Shown here: positions 46,611-54,714 of the stretch, one piece after another
Numbering within the stretch: the stretch's first letter is position 1
Layout of the letters: every line of letters begins with the position of its first letter
Translations under genes and position numbers: made by a program
From: Clostridiales bacterium
Lineage (GTDB): Bacteria; Bacillota; Clostridia; Saccharofermentanales; Saccharofermentanaceae
Assembly: GCA_017551865.1 (NCBI GenBank)
Contig: JAFZKB010000027.1
Coordinates: 1 to 64,000 of the forward strand
DNA: 64,000 nucleotides
Reading direction: 5' to 3'
The notes under the pieces: generated by a model
The model's input: only the letters and a program-made list of their open reading frames with translations
Databases searched by the model: none
Told to the model about the DNA's origin: nothing

Positions 46611-47414
46611 TCATTTCCCTCCTGCAAGGGCCTTCGTCTTCAGGTCAGCAGCAATGACTGCATCTTCAACAGCAGCACGCAGGCCGCCCTTCTCGAGCGC
46701 CAGAACGCCTTCGATCGTTGTTCCGCCGGGAGAACATACCTGATCCTTTAATACTGCAGGGTGCGTGCCTGTCTCGACCATAAGCTTGCCGGAACCGTAA
46801 ACGGTCATCGCAGCAATATCCAGAGCTGTCTTTCTCGGGATGCCGAGCTTTACAGCCGCATCAGCCATTGCCTCGATAAAGAGCATGACATAGGCAGGTC
46901 CTGTACCGGATACACATCCGATTGCGTCAAGCGTCTTTTCGTCGCAGGGAACTACAATACCACAGGTGCCCAGCAGTTTTTCAACGAACTCTTTCTTCTC
47001 GTCATCGACATTACGTGTGCAGACAGCACATACGCTGGCACCGACGAGTGCCGGTGTATTCGGCATAACGCGGACGATGGAGGAATTCTCTCTAAGAAGT
47101 CTTGAAATACGGTCCAAAGTAACGGAAGCAGCGATAGAAATGACAACAGCACCGTCCTTGATATTTCCGGAAAGTGTTTTTACGGTCGCATCAAACACCT
47201 GAGGCTTGACGGCCAGAAGAATATAATCCGCACCCTCAACTGCAAGAGATGCGTCTGTATACGGCTGACAGCCTGTTTCAGAGGCAAGTTCCGTAACCTT
47301 CTTCTCATCGATATCGCAAAGTCTTACATCCTTGGGAGTAAGGATCCCGCTCTTAATAAATCCGCCGACAAGGGCGCGGCCCATATTGCCGGTTCCGATC
47401 ACTGAAAAAATCAT
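46611..47414 (-). CDS. proC: Pyrroline-5-carboxylate reductase
   Basis: Last step of proline synthesis, NAD(P)H-dependent. At 267 residues it is full length. The Rossmann fold opens IGTGNMGRALVGGF. The C-terminal signature VCSPGGTTIEGVLALEKGGLR (in blocks VCSPGGTTIEG and LEKGGLRAA) is intact. First gene of the proC-rnhA-NUDIX-ftsK-folD-cinA-murJ run, with a strong promoter that interlocks with the divergent tRNA-Trp promoter. Confidence 0.97.
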   Translation of the reverse strand: MIFSVIGTGNMGRALVGGFIKSGILTPKDVRLCDIDEKKVTELASETGCQPYTDASLAVEGADYILLAVKPQVFDATVKTLSGNIKDGAVVISIAASVTLDRISRLLRENSSIVRVMPNTPALVGASVCAVCTRNVDDEKKEFVEKLLGTCGIVVPCDEKTLDAIGCVSGTGPAYVMLFIEAMADAAVKLGIPRKTALDIAAMTVYGSGKLMVETGTHPAVLKDQVCSPGGTTIEGVLALEKGGLRAAVEDAVIAADLKTKALAGGK

Positions 47415-47454
47415 GTAAAAACACCTCGATTTTCTTTATGTTCCTATCCATAAA

Positions 47455-47483
47455 ATCATAACATTCTACTTGACATCATGCAA
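47455..47483 (-). promoter_or_regulatory. proC operon promoter
   Basis: TTGCAT (47483-47478), a 17-nt spacer and TATGAT (47460-47455) on the minus strand. It overlaps the divergent tRNA-Trp promoter. Confidence 0.8.
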
Positions 47484-47498
47484 ACACTTGAGTAAACT
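47470..47498 (+). promoter_or_regulatory. tRNA-Trp promoter
   Basis: TTGACA (47470-47475), a 17-nt spacer and TAAACT (47493-47498) on the plus strand, about 40 bp before the tRNA. Its -35 box lies within the spacer of the proC promoter. Confidence 0.8.
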
Positions 47499-47537
47499 AA
47501 TGCATGTTGTTTGGCTCGATCAAACACCCATATACCT

Positions 47538-47612
47538 AGGGGAGTGGCTCAATGGTAGAGCAGCGGTCTCCAAAACCGCTGGTTGCATGTTCGAATCGTG
47601 TCTCCCCTGCCA
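47538..47612 (+). tRNA. tRNA-Trp (anticodon CCA)
   Basis: Complete cloverleaf: acceptor AGGGGAG (47538-47544) with CTCCCCT (47602-47608), D arm GCTC/GAGC, anticodon stem GCGGT/ACCGC with loop CTCCAAA (anticodon 47570-47572), five-base variable loop, and T loop TTCGAAT. The discriminator is G (47609), right for tryptophan, and CCA (47610-47612) is encoded. The two G-U pairs in the T stem are tolerable. Confidence 0.95.
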
Positions 47613-47613
47613 T

Positions 47614-47650
47614 ATCAGGAGTTGTTTTCACAGCTCCTGATTTTTTTGCG
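47614..47650 (+). terminator. Terminator of tRNA-Trp
   Basis: ATCAGGAG pairs with CTCCTGAT around an internal TGT/ACA pairing, followed by seven T residues on the plus strand. Confidence 0.85.
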
Positions 47651-47651
47651 T

Positions 47652-47689
47652 AAAAAGAACCGCCACCCCCGATTTATAGGAGATGGCGG
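47652..47689 (-). terminator. Terminator of the anchored acidic protein gene
   Basis: CCGCCA (47660-47665) pairs with TGGCGG (47684-47689), with inner C/G runs. A T run follows on the minus strand. It lies 26 bp past the stop at 47716. Confidence 0.7.
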
Positions 47690-47715
47690 GATAAGTTTTT
47701 ATTCGAAAGGCCGTA

Positions 47716-48921
47716 TCAGCCAAAGATAGAGTTTACATACTCATACTTGCTGGCTTCCTTAGCCGGAACGAAATCGAGAACATAGCAGAGAACGCCGTCG
47801 ATCGTATTCTGGGACAGCGCATATGCGATCTTCCCATCTACAACCGCTACAGCCGGGTCTGCCGATGCAGTAGACTGGTTGAAAGCATCCTTTAACTTAT
47901 CTACACATGTCTGGCTGTCATACCCAGTAAAGGCCTGCAGAAAACCAGCATAGGCAACGATGATGACATCAAGATCCTCCTGAGTCTCAAACGGAGCGAA
48001 GAAACGGATACGCTTCATGTAATTGTTGCTCTTGCATTCACAGCCTGTAATATAGATCGGCAGGTAAAGAGCATTCGAACAGGAACTGTCGAAGTAGCGG
48101 TACTTTGATTTGATCGCTGTGGTAACAGCTGTCGGATCAACAGTAGTTTCAGCAGCTGCAGTAGTCTCCGCTGTTGTTTCTGAAACCGATGCATCAGTCG
48201 CGGAAGTTTCTTCTTCCTGATCACGATATGTAGGTTCCGGAAGCGTAAAGCCGTAGTTGATGATTCCCTTATAGATCGGAGTCTCAAAATACTTCACACG
48301 GAATTCTCTCTCGGAAAGGCCGAGGTTCGGCTCCTGATATACGGAGCGATAAATATAGAAAATGCCGCCGATCAGTGCGAGGACCGCTAGGACGATGCCT
48401 GTAATCGCAAATGCATCGAGTTTCGCCTTTTTCTTCTCTTTCTTTTCTTCCTGGACCTTCTCCTTCTTTGGAATCACAGTATCCAGTCCGACCTTCTGCT
48501 TCTTGTCAGAGATCTCTTCGGCCAGTTCTTCAACTTTTTCCAGGGAAAGATCGCGTTCCGCGTGACGCTTTTCATAGAATTCATTCACTTCGTCGGAGAG
48601 TTCTTCTGCTTCTTCTTCGATATTCTCTTTTACCTCGAAAGATTTCTCCTCCATATCAGAAGCTTTGGCCAGGATGTCTTCGACGGCGTCGTCGACTTCC
48701 GGGTCTTCCGCGGCTTCTTCTACTTCTGCCTCTTCAGATACATTCTCAGAAGCATCGGTATCTTCCGCATCCGTCTTTTCGGATGCTCCCTTTTTCTTCT
48801 TCTTTTTTCCCGGGATCACCTGATCGATCTCTTCGTCAAGGCCCATTCCGGCCAGTTTTACTGTAAGGTTCTTAAGATCTACTTCCGGAGATTCATTTTC
48901 GTTCTCCAAATACTTAGCCAT
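47716..48921 (-). CDS. Single-pass membrane protein with long acidic cytoplasmic region
   Basis: Unrecognised protein of 401 residues. The first 165 residues are highly charged, Glu/Lys/Asp-rich and probably disordered or coiled; they include two similar short blocks, DQVIPGKKKKKK and DTVIPKKEKVQ. One TM helix lies at about 169-192. The outer part starts with a Thr/Ala/Glu-rich linker (about 235-265) and ends in a compact domain with three cysteines that could form disulfides. With no signal peptide, the N-terminus is inside and the C-terminus outside. Its promoter lies at 48954-48982 and its terminator at 47652. Function unknown; the layout resembles envelope-anchored sensors or scaffold proteins. 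Confidence 0.78.
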   Translation of the reverse strand: MAKYLENENESPEVDLKNLTVKLAGMGLDEEIDQVIPGKKKKKKGASEKTDAEDTDASENVSEEAEVEEAAEDPEVDDAVEDILAKASDMEEKSFEVKENIEEEAEELSDEVNEFYEKRHAERDLSLEKVEELAEEISDKKQKVGLDTVIPKKEKVQEEKKEKKKAKLDAFAITGIVLAVLALIGGIFYIYRSVYQEPNLGLSEREFRVKYFETPIYKGIINYGFTLPEPTYRDQEEETSATDASVSETTAETTAAAETTVDPTAVTTAIKSKYRYFDSSCSNALYLPIYITGCECKSNNYMKRIRFFAPFETQEDLDVIIVAYAGFLQAFTGYDSQTCVDKLKDAFNQSTASADPAVAVVDGKIAYALSQNTIDGVLCYVLDFVPAKEASKYEYVNSIFG

Positions 48922-48953
48922 ACCATTTACCTTCCTATAAAGACACTAAAGAG

Positions 48954-48982
48954 ATAATAATCATTATTTGGAATTTACGCAA
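48954..48982 (-). promoter_or_regulatory. Promoter of the anchored acidic protein gene
   Basis: TTGCGT (48982-48977), a 17-nt spacer and TATTAT (48959-48954) on the minus strand, back to back with the SDR promoter. Confidence 0.6.
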
Positions 48983-49002
48983 CCTTTTTATCACGCATAC
49001 GC

Positions 49003-49031
49003 TTGTCATAACAGAATTTGTTCGATACGAT
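49003..49031 (+). promoter_or_regulatory. SDR gene promoter
   Basis: TTGTCA (49003-49008), a 17-nt spacer and TACGAT (49026-49031) on the plus strand, 35 bp before the start. Confidence 0.6.
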
Positions 49032-49065
49032 TAAACCAAACAGCAAACTTTGGGGAGGATCTTTC

Positions 49066-49806
49066 ATGGAAAACCGGAAACATTGTCTGATCACCGGCGG
49101 ATCACGCGGAATCGGCGCTTCTACCGCCTACCGTTTCGCTCAGGCCGGATATAAAGTCACTTTCTTTTACCGTTCCGATGACGAATCCGCCCAGTATACC
49201 CGCCAGAAGATCCAGGAGCTCACCTATGATGTCCTGGCCTATAAGGTAGATGTTCGAGATCTTGACGCTGTTAGTTCCGCGGTAAAAGAAGCGGTCGATA
49301 CATTTGGTCCGGTAGATGTCCTCATCAGCAATGCCGGCATCTCAAAAATCGAGCTTTTCACGAAGACATCACCTGAGGAATGGAACAGGATCATGGACAC
49401 AAATGTCGGCGGGCTCTTTAATCTCGTACACACCGTCCTCCCCTCCATGATCAGCCGTCACAGCGGAAACATTATCACGGTCTCTTCCATGTGGGGTGTC
49501 ACCGGCGCTTCCTGTGAAGTCTGCTACAGCACATCTAAAGCCGCTATAATCGGCTTCACTAAGGCGCTTGCGCAGGAAGTAGGGCCCTCAAACATTCGCG
49601 TCAACTGTGTCGCGCCCGGTGTGATTGATACCGAGATGAATGCCGTCCTTGACGATGAAACGAGAAACGCCCTTTGCGAAGAGACTCCTCTCTGCCGTCT
49701 CGGCACTCCGGAGGAAGTCGCGGACACGATCTTTTACCTCGCCTCGGATACCAGTTCATTTATCACCGGACAGGTCATTGGCGTAAACGGCGGATATATC
49801 ACCTGA
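49066..49806 (+). CDS. Short-chain dehydrogenase/reductase, FabG-like
   Basis: NAD(P)-dependent oxidoreductase of 246 residues. The start at 49066 follows GGGGAGGAT. The Rossmann motif is TGGSRGIGAST, then SNAGISK, the catalytic serine in TVSSMWG, and tyrosine/lysine in YSTSKAA. The ending ITGQVIGVNGGYI is typical of 3-oxoacyl-ACP reductases. It stands alone on the plus strand, away from other fatty-acid genes, so a role in lipid synthesis is possible but not proved. Confidence 0.88.
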   Translation: MENRKHCLITGGSRGIGASTAYRFAQAGYKVTFFYRSDDESAQYTRQKIQELTYDVLAYKVDVRDLDAVSSAVKEAVDTFGPVDVLISNAGISKIELFTKTSPEEWNRIMDTNVGGLFNLVHTVLPSMISRHSGNIITVSSMWGVTGASCEVCYSTSKAAIIGFTKALAQEVGPSNIRVNCVAPGVIDTEMNAVLDDETRNALCEETPLCRLGTPEEVADTIFYLASDTSSFITGQVIGVNGGYIT

Positions 49807-49828
49807 GAATTTTGATTCTATATAACAA

Positions 49829-49858
49829 AAAAGAGCTGTCCTTTCGGACAGCTCTTTT
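49829..49858. terminator. Bidirectional terminator between SDR and zinc-ribbon genes
   Basis: AAAAGAGCTGTCC (49829-49841) pairs perfectly with GGACAGCTCTTTT (49846-49858). Runs of A and T on the two sides serve both converging genes. Confidence 0.88.
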
Positions 49859-49882
49859 CGTATAGATCGATTTGATTTTCGA

Positions 49883-50665
49883 TCAGCTGAAGAACATCTT
49901 TGTGAACATCCAGCTGAAGAAAAGATCTGTGAGATAATAGCCAGCCATAGTGCAGATCGTGAACAGGAAAGCATTTACCTTACCCTTTGCAGCATCTTTG
50001 TTGTTGATAGCAAAATCATAAAGGCAGATCACAACGAAGAGTGTAGCAACAGATGTGAAGATCGAAGAAATGGAGAAGAAATTGATATCAATCGCATTAT
50101 AGATCTTCGTGTTAATGAAAGCGATCAGACGGGCCGGAGCCATGAAGCAGTACGCAAGACCGGCAAGAGAAACCGACGAAAGAAAATCGAGTTTCTTGAT
50201 CTTAAATACAGACGTGAAAAGCATTGTAAAGAGTGCAAGACCCGCAAAAGCAAAGATCTCAGTCAGCAGATAGTAGAAACCCCACTGTGCTGTCTTGTAT
50301 TCAAAATCGATCAGAGCAAGGATAAACTGAAGTACTGCAAATACACCTGCGCAGATAACACCGAGCACCCAGAACGGTGCTTTTGCTCTGGAAGTAACAG
50401 CATCTACAGGATTAGAGAAAAGATCCTTCATAAAAGCGCCGAAGTTCATATCAATGTTGCTTGCAGCAGAAGCAGCCGGAGCAGCAACAGGAAGAGTCTG
50501 AACAACAGGAGCCTGTGCCGGAGCAGGTGCAACCGGAGCAGCTTCCGGAGCAGGAGCGACAGGTGTCGGAACAGCCGGAGCCTCAGGAGCAGTTAACGGT
50601 GCTCCGCAATTTGTGCATGTAGCACTTCCATCTGGAACTTGAAATCCGCATTTAGTACAAAACAT
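49883..50665 (-). CDS. Zinc-ribbon membrane protein, paralogue 1
   Basis: Membrane protein of 260 residues with an N-terminal zinc ribbon (CTKCGFQVPDGSATCTNCG), a Pro/Ala-rich linker (about 25-72) and about five TM helices in the rest. The TM part looks YIP1-like. The neighbouring gene at 50710 has the same three-part build with similar ribbon and linker, so the two are a tandem duplication that has since diverged in the membrane part. Function unknown; zinc-ribbon/YIP1-like proteins are frequent in Clostridia. Confidence 0.78.
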   Translation of the reverse strand: MFCTKCGFQVPDGSATCTNCGAPLTAPEAPAVPTPVAPAPEAAPVAPAPAQAPVVQTLPVAAPAASAASNIDMNFGAFMKDLFSNPVDAVTSRAKAPFWVLGVICAGVFAVLQFILALIDFEYKTAQWGFYYLLTEIFAFAGLALFTMLFTSVFKIKKLDFLSSVSLAGLAYCFMAPARLIAFINTKIYNAIDINFFSISSIFTSVATLFVVICLYDFAINNKDAAKGKVNAFLFTICTMAGYYLTDLFFSWMFTKMFFS

Positions 50666-50709
50666 AATATACCTCTCAATTTTAAAATTTTATAAACGAA
50701 ATAGTTGTA

Positions 50710-51531
50710 TCAGAAGAGCATCTTGAATACGATCCACTTAACGAAGATGTACACTGCCTGGGAAATGGCACTTGTAGCAATGACCAGCCACATAGCCTTC
50801 GCCTTCGTAGCAGTTTCAGACAGATTCTTCTGCGCATACTCAAAAGCTACGAAAATGAGGAACATGAGTGCAATCCCTGTGAATACGCCGGCAAAGTTAA
50901 ATACCTTGTAATCCATGGCGATATAAAGAAGATCGCAGATACCTTTTACGAGAGCGGCTACGGCATACGGGAAGAATGCCAGACCGGACCAGGAAACAAC
51001 CGACAGGAAATCCGTCTTCTTCACACCGAAAGGCTTGGAAAGTACCCAGAAGAAGAACATGAACGCAGCGATTGAAATCGCTTCAACTATAAGGAGAGAG
51101 AAAGAAAGTCCACCCACAGATGGTCCCTTCTTTCCACCAAAAGCTGCTGTAAGGAGAGTTATAGCATCATTTACCAGGAGATCATCGTTAATGATCTTAA
51201 AGATCAGACCAATAACAAGATAAACGACCGGGAAAAGAAGTCCGAGAAGCCAGAATTTGCTTTCTGCCTTATCGATACAGGCATCAACAGGGCTCTTCTT
51301 GAAATCCTTAAGGAATCCACCAACATCAAATGGAATCGGATTTTTCGGAGCGGCCGGCTGAGCAACAGGAGCCGCAGCAGGTACCGGAGCAGTAGCCGGA
51401 TCAACTGGAGCTGCTGGAACTACCGGGGCAGGTGCAACCGGAGCGGCTTGCGGAGCTGACAATGGTGTTCCGCAATTTGAGCAATTAGCACTTCCGTCAG
51501 GAACTTGGAATCCGCATTTTGGACAAAACAT
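50710..51531 (-). CDS. Zinc-ribbon membrane protein, paralogue 2
   Basis: Membrane protein of 273 residues built like its neighbour at 49883: zinc ribbon CPKCGFQVPDGSANCSNCG, a Pro/Ala linker, a DVGGFLKDFKKSPVDAC lead-in (compare NFGAFMKDLFSNPVDAV in the other), and five TM helices. GGAGGTAAG precedes the ATG. It lies 46 bp after tRNA-Pro and 44 bp before its paralogue, so one transcript from the tRNA promoter through both genes is possible. Confidence 0.78.
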   Translation of the reverse strand: MFCPKCGFQVPDGSANCSNCGTPLSAPQAAPVAPAPVVPAAPVDPATAPVPAAAPVAQPAAPKNPIPFDVGGFLKDFKKSPVDACIDKAESKFWLLGLLFPVVYLVIGLIFKIINDDLLVNDAITLLTAAFGGKKGPSVGGLSFSLLIVEAISIAAFMFFFWVLSKPFGVKKTDFLSVVSWSGLAFFPYAVAALVKGICDLLYIAMDYKVFNFAGVFTGIALMFLIFVAFEYAQKNLSETATKAKAMWLVIATSAISQAVYIFVKWIVFKMLF

Positions 51532-51577
51532 AACTTACCTCCTCTGCAACTATTCATATCGCAATAATAAAAATAGG

Positions 51578-51654
51578 TGGTCGGAGTGACCTGACTTGAA
51601 CAGGCGACCTCTTGCACCCCAAGCAAGCACTCTAGCCAGCTGAGCTACACCCCG
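51578..51654 (-). tRNA. tRNA-Pro (anticodon GGG)
   Basis: Minus-strand cloverleaf: acceptor CGGGGTG (51654-51648) with CACTCCG (51588-51582), anticodon stem CTTGC/GCAAG with loop TTGGGGT (anticodon 51620-51618), T stem GCCTG/CAGGT with loop TTCAAGT, discriminator A, and encoded CCA. It decodes CCC and CCU. Confidence 0.95.
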
Positions 51655-51665
51655 ACGCTAAATAA

Positions 51666-51693
51666 ATTCTAACACAACAGTACCACGTGTCAA
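51666..51693 (-). promoter_or_regulatory. tRNA-Pro promoter
   Basis: TTGACA (51693-51688), a 16-nt spacer and TAGAAT (51671-51666) on the minus strand, 11 bp before the tRNA 5' end. Confidence 0.8.
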
Positions 51694-51751
51694 CAAAATC
51701 AGAGCAAAATACGTTACTTAAAACTGTTTTTCAAACCCTTTAAAGCAAAGG

Positions 51752-51788
51752 AAAAAAGGACTGTCTCTTTTGAAAGAAACAGTCCTTT
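51752..51788 (-). terminator. Terminator of pnp
   Basis: AAAGGACTGT pairs with ACAGTCCTTT, with inner TCTTT/AAAGA, followed by six T residues on the minus strand. It lies 32 bp past the pnp stop. Confidence 0.88.
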
Positions 51789-51820
51789 AGCATTCACTAA
51801 ATCAGTCTCTCTGACCAGGA

Positions 51821-54079
51821 TCAGAACTCACGGGAACGGGAACCCGGATGCGGTGTAGATTCTTCAGCGGCATTGTCATTGAAGTCTCTTCTCTGACGCT
51901 TTTCGAAACGGTCACCGTGTCCGCCGCGACGCTCACGGTTCGGACGGTCAGATCTTCTCGGAGCAGCCTCTTCTTCAACGTATCCTTCCGGCTTCGGCAT
52001 GCAGTCACGCATGGACAGGTTGTATCTGCCCTGGCTGTCTACCTCGGTCAGTTTAACCTTAACGACGTCGCCTTCCTTAACTGCATCTTCCACGTTCTCC
52101 ACGCGGCCCCATGCCATCTTGGAGATATGAACGAGACCTTCCTTACCCGGCAGGAACTCAACGAATGCACCGAACTGCATAAGTCTTGTAACTACGCCTT
52201 CGTACTCGATGCCGACTTCCGGATCCTCTACGATACCCTTGATGATCGCCATAGCCTTAGCTGCAGCTTCCTGATCCGGGGTTGCGATGTGGAGGATACC
52301 GTCATCATTGATGTCGATCTGAGCGCCTGTGTCAGCGATGATCTTGTTGATGACCTTTCCGCCTGTACCAATGACCTCACGGATCTTGTCGACCGGGATC
52401 TGCATGGTGATGATTCTCGGAGCATACTTGGAAAGCTCAGCACGCGGAGCAGAAATTCTCGGAAGCAGTACTTCGTTGATAATCTGCTTTCTTCCCTTCT
52501 GTGTCAGCTCGAAAGCCTTTCTGATGATGTCGAGGGAAAGACCATCGACCTTGATATCAACCTGAATAGATGTGATACCGTCTTCAGTACCGGCAACCTT
52601 AAAGTCCATATCACCGAAGAAGTCCTCGATGCCCTGGATATCCATAAATACGAGGAAGTCATTCTCATCTTCTTCGTTTACGATAAGACCTGTGGAAATA
52701 CCGGCAACCGGCTTCTTGATCGGTACACCTGCATCCATAAGAGCCAGTGTGGAAGCACAAACAGAACCCTGGGATGTAGAACCGTTGGACATCAGGATCT
52801 CAGATACTGTACGGATCGCGTACGGGAATTCTTCCTCAGACGGAAGAACCGGTACGAGGGATCTCTCTGCGAGAGCACCGTGACCGATCTCACGACGTCC
52901 CGGAGAACGGGATGCCTTTGCCTCACCTACGGAGTAACCCGGCATGTTGTAGTAGTGCATATAGCGCTTGGAAGCTTCGTTGTCGAGGCCATCCAGAGTC
53001 TGAGAGTAAGACAGCGGAGCCAGTGTACATGTGGTCATGACCTGTGTCTGTCCACGCTGGAAGAGACCGGAACCATGTACTCTCGGGAGAAGTCCTACAT
53101 CGCAGGACAGCGGACGGATCTCATCAAGACGACGGCCGTCAACACGAACATGCTCCTTGAAGAGGTAGTTACGAACAACCTTCTTCTCCAGCTTATATAC
53201 AGCATCCGCCAGATACGGGAGATACTCTTCGTTCTGCTCGGTAAGATACTCCTCGATCTCCTTGGTAAGAGCTTCGATGTTCGCATCACGAACGGATTTA
53301 TCAACAGCGAGAACTGCCTGACGCATCTTCTCCCATGCAAAATCCTTAACGAGTGTGAATACTTCTTCCGGAACATCAGCGGACTCGTAGGTGAACTTCT
53401 CTTTACCGATCTCAGCTACGATACTGTTGATGAATGTAACGATCTCCTTGATGGTCTCATGACCGATAGCGATTGCCTCAAGCATTGTCTCATCCGGAAC
53501 TTCGTTTGCGCCTGCTTCAACCATGCAGATCTTCTTCGCAGTACCTGCCAGGGTGACATACATGCGGCTTTCTTTTCTCTGCTCTTCTGTCGGATTGATG
53601 ATCACGTCGTCACCGATCAGGCCGAGAACAACACCACCGACAGGGCCATTCCACGGGATATCGGAAATAGCGATCGCGATTGATGTACCGATCATGGCAG
53701 CGATCTCAGGAGAGCAATCCTGGTCTACGGACATGACCATGTTGGAAACTACAACGTCGTTTCTCAGATCCTTCGGGAAAAGAGGACGGATCGGACGGTC
53801 GATAACACGGGATGTCAGGATCGCCTTCTCGGAAGGACGGCCTTCTCTCTTGATGTAACCACCCGGGATCTTACCTACAGCATACATCTTCTCTTCGTAG
53901 TCAACAGACAGCGGGAAGAAATCAACGCCCTCACGCGGTGTCTTCGAAGCAGTTACAGTAGACAGGATAGCTGTCTCACCATAGCGGATCAGGCAAGCGC
54001 CATTTGTGAACTGAGCCAGTTTACCCGTCTCAACAACGAGCGGACGTCCGGCCAGTTCGGTCTTAAAAATACGTTCCAT
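51821..54079 (-). CDS. pnp: Polyribonucleotide nucleotidyltransferase (PNPase)
   Basis: Phosphorolytic 3'-5' exoribonuclease of the RNA degradosome. It has 752 residues: two RNase PH domains (about 1-220 and 310-540), with an SDGSSS-like active site present as [15 protein letters not shown], a KH domain with [12 protein letters not shown], and an S1 domain ([26 protein letters not shown], in blocks). The tail beyond 705 is Arg/Gly/Asp-rich. The order rpsO-pnp is conserved across bacteria. Its leader holds a long hairpin of the type known to mediate autoregulation in E. coli. Confidence 0.97.
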   Translation of the reverse strand: MERIFKTELAGRPLVVETGKLAQFTNGACLIRYGETAILSTVTASKTPREGVDFFPLSVDYEEKMYAVGKIPGGYIKREGRPSEKAILTSRVIDRPIRPLFPKDLRNDVVVSNMVMSVDQDCSPEIAAMIGTSIAIAISDIPWNGPVGGVVLGLIGDDVIINPTEEQRKESRMYVTLAGTAKKICMVEAGANEVPDETMLEAIAIGHETIKEIVTFINSIVAEIGKEKFTYESADVPEEVFTLVKDFAWEKMRQAVLAVDKSVRDANIEALTKEIEEYLTEQNEEYLPYLADAVYKLEKKVVRNYLFKEHVRVDGRRLDEIRPLSCDVGLLPRVHGSGLFQRGQTQVMTTCTLAPLSYSQTLDGLDNEASKRYMHYYNMPGYSVGEAKASRSPGRREIGHGALAERSLVPVLPSEEEFPYAIRTVSEILMSNGSTSQGSVCASTLALMDAGVPIKKPVAGISTGLIVNEEDENDFLVFMDIQGIEDFFGDMDFKVAGTEDGITSIQVDIKVDGLSLDIIRKAFELTQKGRKQIINEVLLPRISAPRAELSKYAPRIITMQIPVDKIREVIGTGGKVINKIIADTGAQIDINDDGILHIATPDQEAAAKAMAIIKGIVEDPEVGIEYEGVVTRLMQFGAFVEFLPGKEGLVHISKMAWGRVENVEDAVKEGDVVKVKLTEVDSQGRYNLSMRDCMPKPEGYVEEEAAPRRSDRPNRERRGGHGDRFEKRQRRDFNDNAAEESTPHPGSRSREF

Positions 54080-54106
54080 AAATGTACCTCCATTTATATG
54101 TTTTAT

Positions 54107-54172
54107 AAGGAGGTAGCTTGTAGATTCATACTCCGTGCGAGACGGGATATCAATCTACCCACTACTCCCCTT
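54107..54172 (-). promoter_or_regulatory. Long hairpin in the pnp leader
   Basis: Nested arms: AAGGAGGTAG (54107-54116) with CTACTCCCCTT (54162-54172), GTAGATT (54120-54126) with AATCTAC (54152-54158), and CCGT with ACGG around GCGAG. It lies between the promoter (54211-54239) and the ribosome site of pnp. E. coli pnp is controlled through RNase III cleavage of such a leader hairpin; the same here is inferred. Confidence 0.65.
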
Positions 54173-54210
54173 AAAGTCTTTAAACGCGCGCATAATAACG
54201 CAACATACCT

Positions 54211-54239
54211 ATATTAGATATAACGGGCAAAAAAATCAA
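54211..54239 (-). promoter_or_regulatory. pnp promoter
   Basis: TTGATT (54239-54234), a 17-nt spacer and TAATAT (54216-54211) on the minus strand, giving a leader of about 125 nt. Confidence 0.75.
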
Positions 54240-54284
54240 GCGGAAACGGAAAATATCAAATATCCGAATCCCAGACAGAAGAAA

Positions 54285-54315
54285 AAAGCCCTTTGCGAAG
54301 TTCACAAAGGGCTTT
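54285..54315 (-). terminator. Terminator of rpsO
   Basis: AAAGCCCTTTG (54285-54295) pairs with CAAAGGGCTTT (54305-54315), followed by a T run on the minus strand. Confidence 0.85.
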
Positions 54316-54337
54316 CCTGTTTCTTAATTGTTTTACA

Positions 54338-54601
54338 TTACTTTCTGATGTTCAGACGAGCAATGATAGAACGATAACGCTCAATGTCGATACGAGCGAG
54401 GTAGTCAAGAAGACCTCTTCTCTGACCTACCAGCATCAGAAGACCACGACGGGAGTGGTGATCGTTCGGATGAACCTTCAGGTGCTCAGTAAGGTGATTG
54501 ATTCTTGCAGAAAGAATCGCGATCTGTACCTCAGGAGAACCTGTGTCGCCTTCTTTAAGAGCGTACTCTTTGATGATCTCAGCTTTGTTGATCTGTCCCA
54601 T
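54338..54601 (-). CDS. rpsO: Ribosomal protein S15
   Basis: Binds 16S rRNA early in 30S assembly. It has 87 residues with the typical [24 protein letters not shown] region (in blocks) and the closing [17 protein letters not shown] precedes the ATG. It has its own promoter and terminator. The leader may carry an S15-binding autoregulatory fold: GTGG near 54665 can pair with CCAC near 54635. Confidence 0.97.
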   Translation of the reverse strand: MGQINKAEIIKEYALKEGDTGSPEVQIAILSARINHLTEHLKVHPNDHHSRRGLLMLVGQRRGLLDYLARIDIERYRSIIARLNIRK

Positions 54602-54682
54602 TGTTCTTTACCTCCATAGTCCTGTAGCAAAGTAAGTGGTCGGAACCTTCCACAAACTGTGTCCACGGAAAAATACTTGCGT

Positions 54683-54711
54683 ATGATAGCATATCGAAAA
54701 GAACTTGTAAA
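54683..54711 (-). promoter_or_regulatory. rpsO promoter
   Basis: TTTACA (54711-54706), a 17-nt spacer and TATCAT (54688-54683) on the minus strand. Its -35 box lies just before the stop of the diguanylate cyclase gene. Confidence 0.75.
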
Positions 54712-54714
54712 TAC

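Noticed and set aside
51848..53683. Long open frame antisense to pnp (about 611 codons)
   Set aside because: It lies wholly opposite a clear PNPase gene, has no ribosome site, and its translation has no recognisable domain. Codon bias of the sense gene explains it.
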